DNA of 5,402 bases from positions 1-5,402 of the forward strand of contig QEFD01000123.1 in NCBI GenBank assembly GCA_003086435.1. Direction: 5' to 3'. A program made the position numbers and the translations under genes. Each line of letters starts with the position of its first letter. Positions within the stretch are counted from its first letter, which is position 1. The DNA comes from Acidianus hospitalis (GTDB lineage Archaea > Thermoproteota > Thermoprotei_A > Sulfolobales > Sulfolobaceae). Of the stretch, positions 4,241-5,402 are shown piece by piece. The notes under the pieces are model-generated. The model ran no database searches. It saw nothing but the letters and a program-made list of their open reading frames with translations, and was not told the origin of the DNA.

Positions 4241-5159
4241 ATGGAACCTCTGGTCAGTATAGTGATTCCCACCTTAAATTCGGCTAAGACTATTAGAAAG
4301 ACTTTAGAGTCTATAAAGCTTTTGAATTACTCTAACGTTGAATTAATAGTAGTTGACGGTAAATCGGACGACGGTACTTTGGATATTGTTAAAGAGTACA
4401 AAAATGTTTACAACTTAAGAATTGTAATTGAGGAAAGGAGAGGTAGGGGAGTTGCTTACAACCGAGGTGTTTTGGAGAGCAAGGGTAAGTACGTTGCGTT
4501 TCTTGACAGCGATGCTACTATAGCTACTCCAGGTTGGATAAGCGACGCAGTTAAGGTTATGGAAACCGACGACAAGGTAGCAGTTGTTTTCACTAAGGTG
4601 TACTCGCCCCCCTGACTCTACGATAATGCAAAAGGCGATAGATACTTTCTTGTGTAAGGGATTTACTACTGCTAACGGTGCTGTTTACAGACGTGATGCG
4701 GTACTTAAAGTAGGTGGTTTTAACGAGAAAATGAACTATTTGCAGGAAGATGAGTTGTTACATAGGTTAAAGAAGGCTGGCTATACTTTTTACGTCAACT
4801 ATTCTGACTATATTTATCACTACCACAGAAACTCTTTGAGGTCTTACATAAAGCAGAACGTTGAGGCTGCTAAAGGTGCCAAGGCTTATAAGGCTTTTAC
4901 TGGTGAGAAGTGGATAGTCAAGGATTCTATAACGAGGTTATTTACTCTCTTAATTTCAATCGCGTTATCAGTGATATTAATTATAACTGGTAAAATACTG
5001 TTATTCTTGGCTTTAATACTGCTATTTTATGTTATGCTCTATATAAAAGTAAATTTAGAGACGTGTAAACAATATAAGCGGTCTAAGTACACGCTATTAG
5101 CCCCCTTCCTGATCTACATGTCTTTAATAGGGTTCTTTATAGGTTACGTGTCACCTTAA
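4241..5159 (+). pseudogene. Membrane-bound family 2 glycosyltransferase, split by a +1 frameshift at C6-TGA
   Basis: The first frame runs from ATG 4241 to TGA 4613-4615 and carries VSIVIPTLNSAKTI (residues 5-18), VVDGKSDDGT (37-46) and the metal-binding DSD in FLDSDATI (87-94). The GT2 sequence then continues in the +1 frame to 5159: GAVYRRDAVLKVGGFNE (146-162) and QEDELLHRLKKAGY (168-181), which supplies the acidic pair usual for the catalytic base. Removing one C from the C6 run (4607-4612) gives a seamless 305-aa enzyme through SPPDSTIMQ. The C-terminus has hydrophobic segments at about 233-250, 252-268 and 284-302, so the product is membrane-bound with a cytosolic catalytic domain. Start 4241 fits the TATA spacing. 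The sugar is unknown. The gene is either recently disrupted, recoded, or affected by a sequence error; intact motifs on both sides argue against old decay. Confidence 0.8.
4607..4613 (+). other. C6 run abutting TGA: frameshift point of the right GT gene
   Basis: The zero frame reads TAC TCG CCC CCC TGA C and the downstream GT frame reads CGC CCC CCT GAC TCT. A +1 slip of tRNA-Pro from CCC to CCT, or loss of one C, joins the frames. A slippery codon directly before a UGA in the weak UGA-C context is the layout of known programmed +1 sites such as prfB (CUU UGA C). An anti-SD match, AAGGTG (4595-4600), lies upstream, but its nine-base gap is wider than the roughly three-base gap in prfB. Mutation or sequencing error remains possible. 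Confidence 0.65.
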
Positions 5160-5194
5160 AAGACCTAGACGTTACAGGTTGTATTCATTGAAAT

Positions 5195-5208
5195 GAAAGC
5201 TTATTAAT
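5195..5208 (+). promoter_or_regulatory. BRE/TATA promoter of the right-edge GT gene
   Basis: GAAAGC followed by TTATTAAT gives a TATA box centred near 5204.5. This is about 26 bases before the second in-frame ATG at 5231 but only about 12 before the first ATG at 5216, so it favours 5231 as a leaderless start. The AAAGCTTAT string resembles the other GT promoters. The gene thus probably has its own promoter although only 71 bases separate it from the preceding stop. Confidence 0.5.
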
Positions 5209-5230
5209 AAAAACCATGCTATTTTTCCTA

Positions 5231-5402
5231 ATGCTCTTAGGCTTAGAGCTTTTAGCACTCCACTTCTCGGAACCATTAGCTTATTTCTTTGCTATAAAAG
5301 ATAAGAGAATAGCGGAAGTTGAAGCTGAAGGCTACAAACCCGTAAGCATAATTATCCCTACATATAACGAGGGGGATAAAATCAGGGACAAGTTGTTAAA
5401 CG
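5231..5402 (+). CDS. Membrane-bound family 2 glycosyltransferase, N-terminal part (3' end outside window)
   Basis: Fifty-seven codons are present before the right edge. The protein opens with a hydrophobic segment (about residues 1-22, MLLGLELLAL onward). A charged linker, KDKRIAEVEAEGYK, follows, and then the first GT2 strand and loop, PVSIIIPTYNEGDKI (37-51), which begins the nucleotide-sugar-binding fold. A transmembrane helix directly before the GT-A domain is typical of processive or polymer-forming GT2 enzymes related to cellulose, hyaluronan or poly-GlcNAc synthases, but metal-binding and product-channel motifs lie beyond the window, so activity cannot be stated. The start at 5231 fits the TATA spacing; an upstream ATG at 5216 would add MLFFL. 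It is oriented with the GT gene at 4241 and probably belongs to the same glycan locus. Confidence 0.75.
   Translation, partial: MLLGLELLALHFSEPLAYFFAIKDKRIAEVEAEGYKPVSIIIPTYNEGDKIRDKLLN

Noticed and set aside
4584..5159. A separate gene starting at the ATG at 4584 (MFSLRCTRPPD onward)
   Set aside because: Its first ten or so codons only overlap the preceding GT frame out of register. It lacks the N-terminal nucleotide-binding half, and its sequence continues the split GT gene exactly at the C6 run.
1..5402. CRISPR array, tRNA, rRNA or complete insertion sequence
   Set aside because: No regularly spaced repeats, cloverleaf-like conserved T-loop strings, rRNA signatures or paired terminal inverted repeats with a transposase frame were seen on either strand.

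Overview
The window looks like a piece of a thermoacidophilic crenarchaeal genome, most likely Sulfolobales. The evidence is indirect. The DNA is AT-rich. TATA-like boxes preceded by purine-rich BRE-like stretches lie about 26 bases upstream of start codons, which is the leaderless arrangement common in Sulfolobales. A GTGAT ribosome-binding site appears only inside an operon. One surface protein is saturated with N-glycosylation sequons. No rRNA, tRNA, CRISPR array or intact mobile element is visible.

Layout. (1) The left arm, on the minus strand, is a two-gene glycosyltransferase operon. A complete GT2 enzyme of the polyprenyl-phosphate hexose synthase type (334-1230) overlaps by 8 bases a second GT2 gene (1-341), which runs off the left edge and carries a frameshift in an A4 run. 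(2) Positions 1231-1685 contain no convincing gene. They hold an 8-bp inverted repeat and what may be a decayed small gene. (3) The centre, also on the minus strand, is an ATGA-overlapping gene pair. A 545-aa membrane-anchored surface protein with five tandem beta-rich repeats and about 33 sequons is followed by a 174-aa multi-spanning membrane protein. I recognise neither as a named gene. (4) Positions 3845-4240 are a divergent intergenic region with the promoters of both flanking units, two inverted repeats and some short, doubtful reading frames. (5) The right arm, on the plus strand, is another GT2 gene (4241-5159), split by a +1 shift at a C6 run directly against a TGA stop. The start of a fourth, membrane-bound GT2 gene (5231 onward) is cut by the right edge.

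Together this is an accessory cell-surface glycan locus. At least four GT2 enzymes transcribed in two directions flank an AT-richer surface-protein cassette. The polyprenyl-phosphate sugar synthase could supply lipid-linked sugar, the other GTs could build a glycan or exopolysaccharide, and the central protein is a plausible heavily glycosylated surface component. The functional link between cassette and GTs is inference from proximity.

The two most notable points are the two frame-disrupted GT genes, whose conserved motifs continue intact past the break, and the repetitive surface protein with its membrane partner. The GT promoters also share a near-identical BRE/TATA block, AAAGGCTTWTWAA or a close variant.
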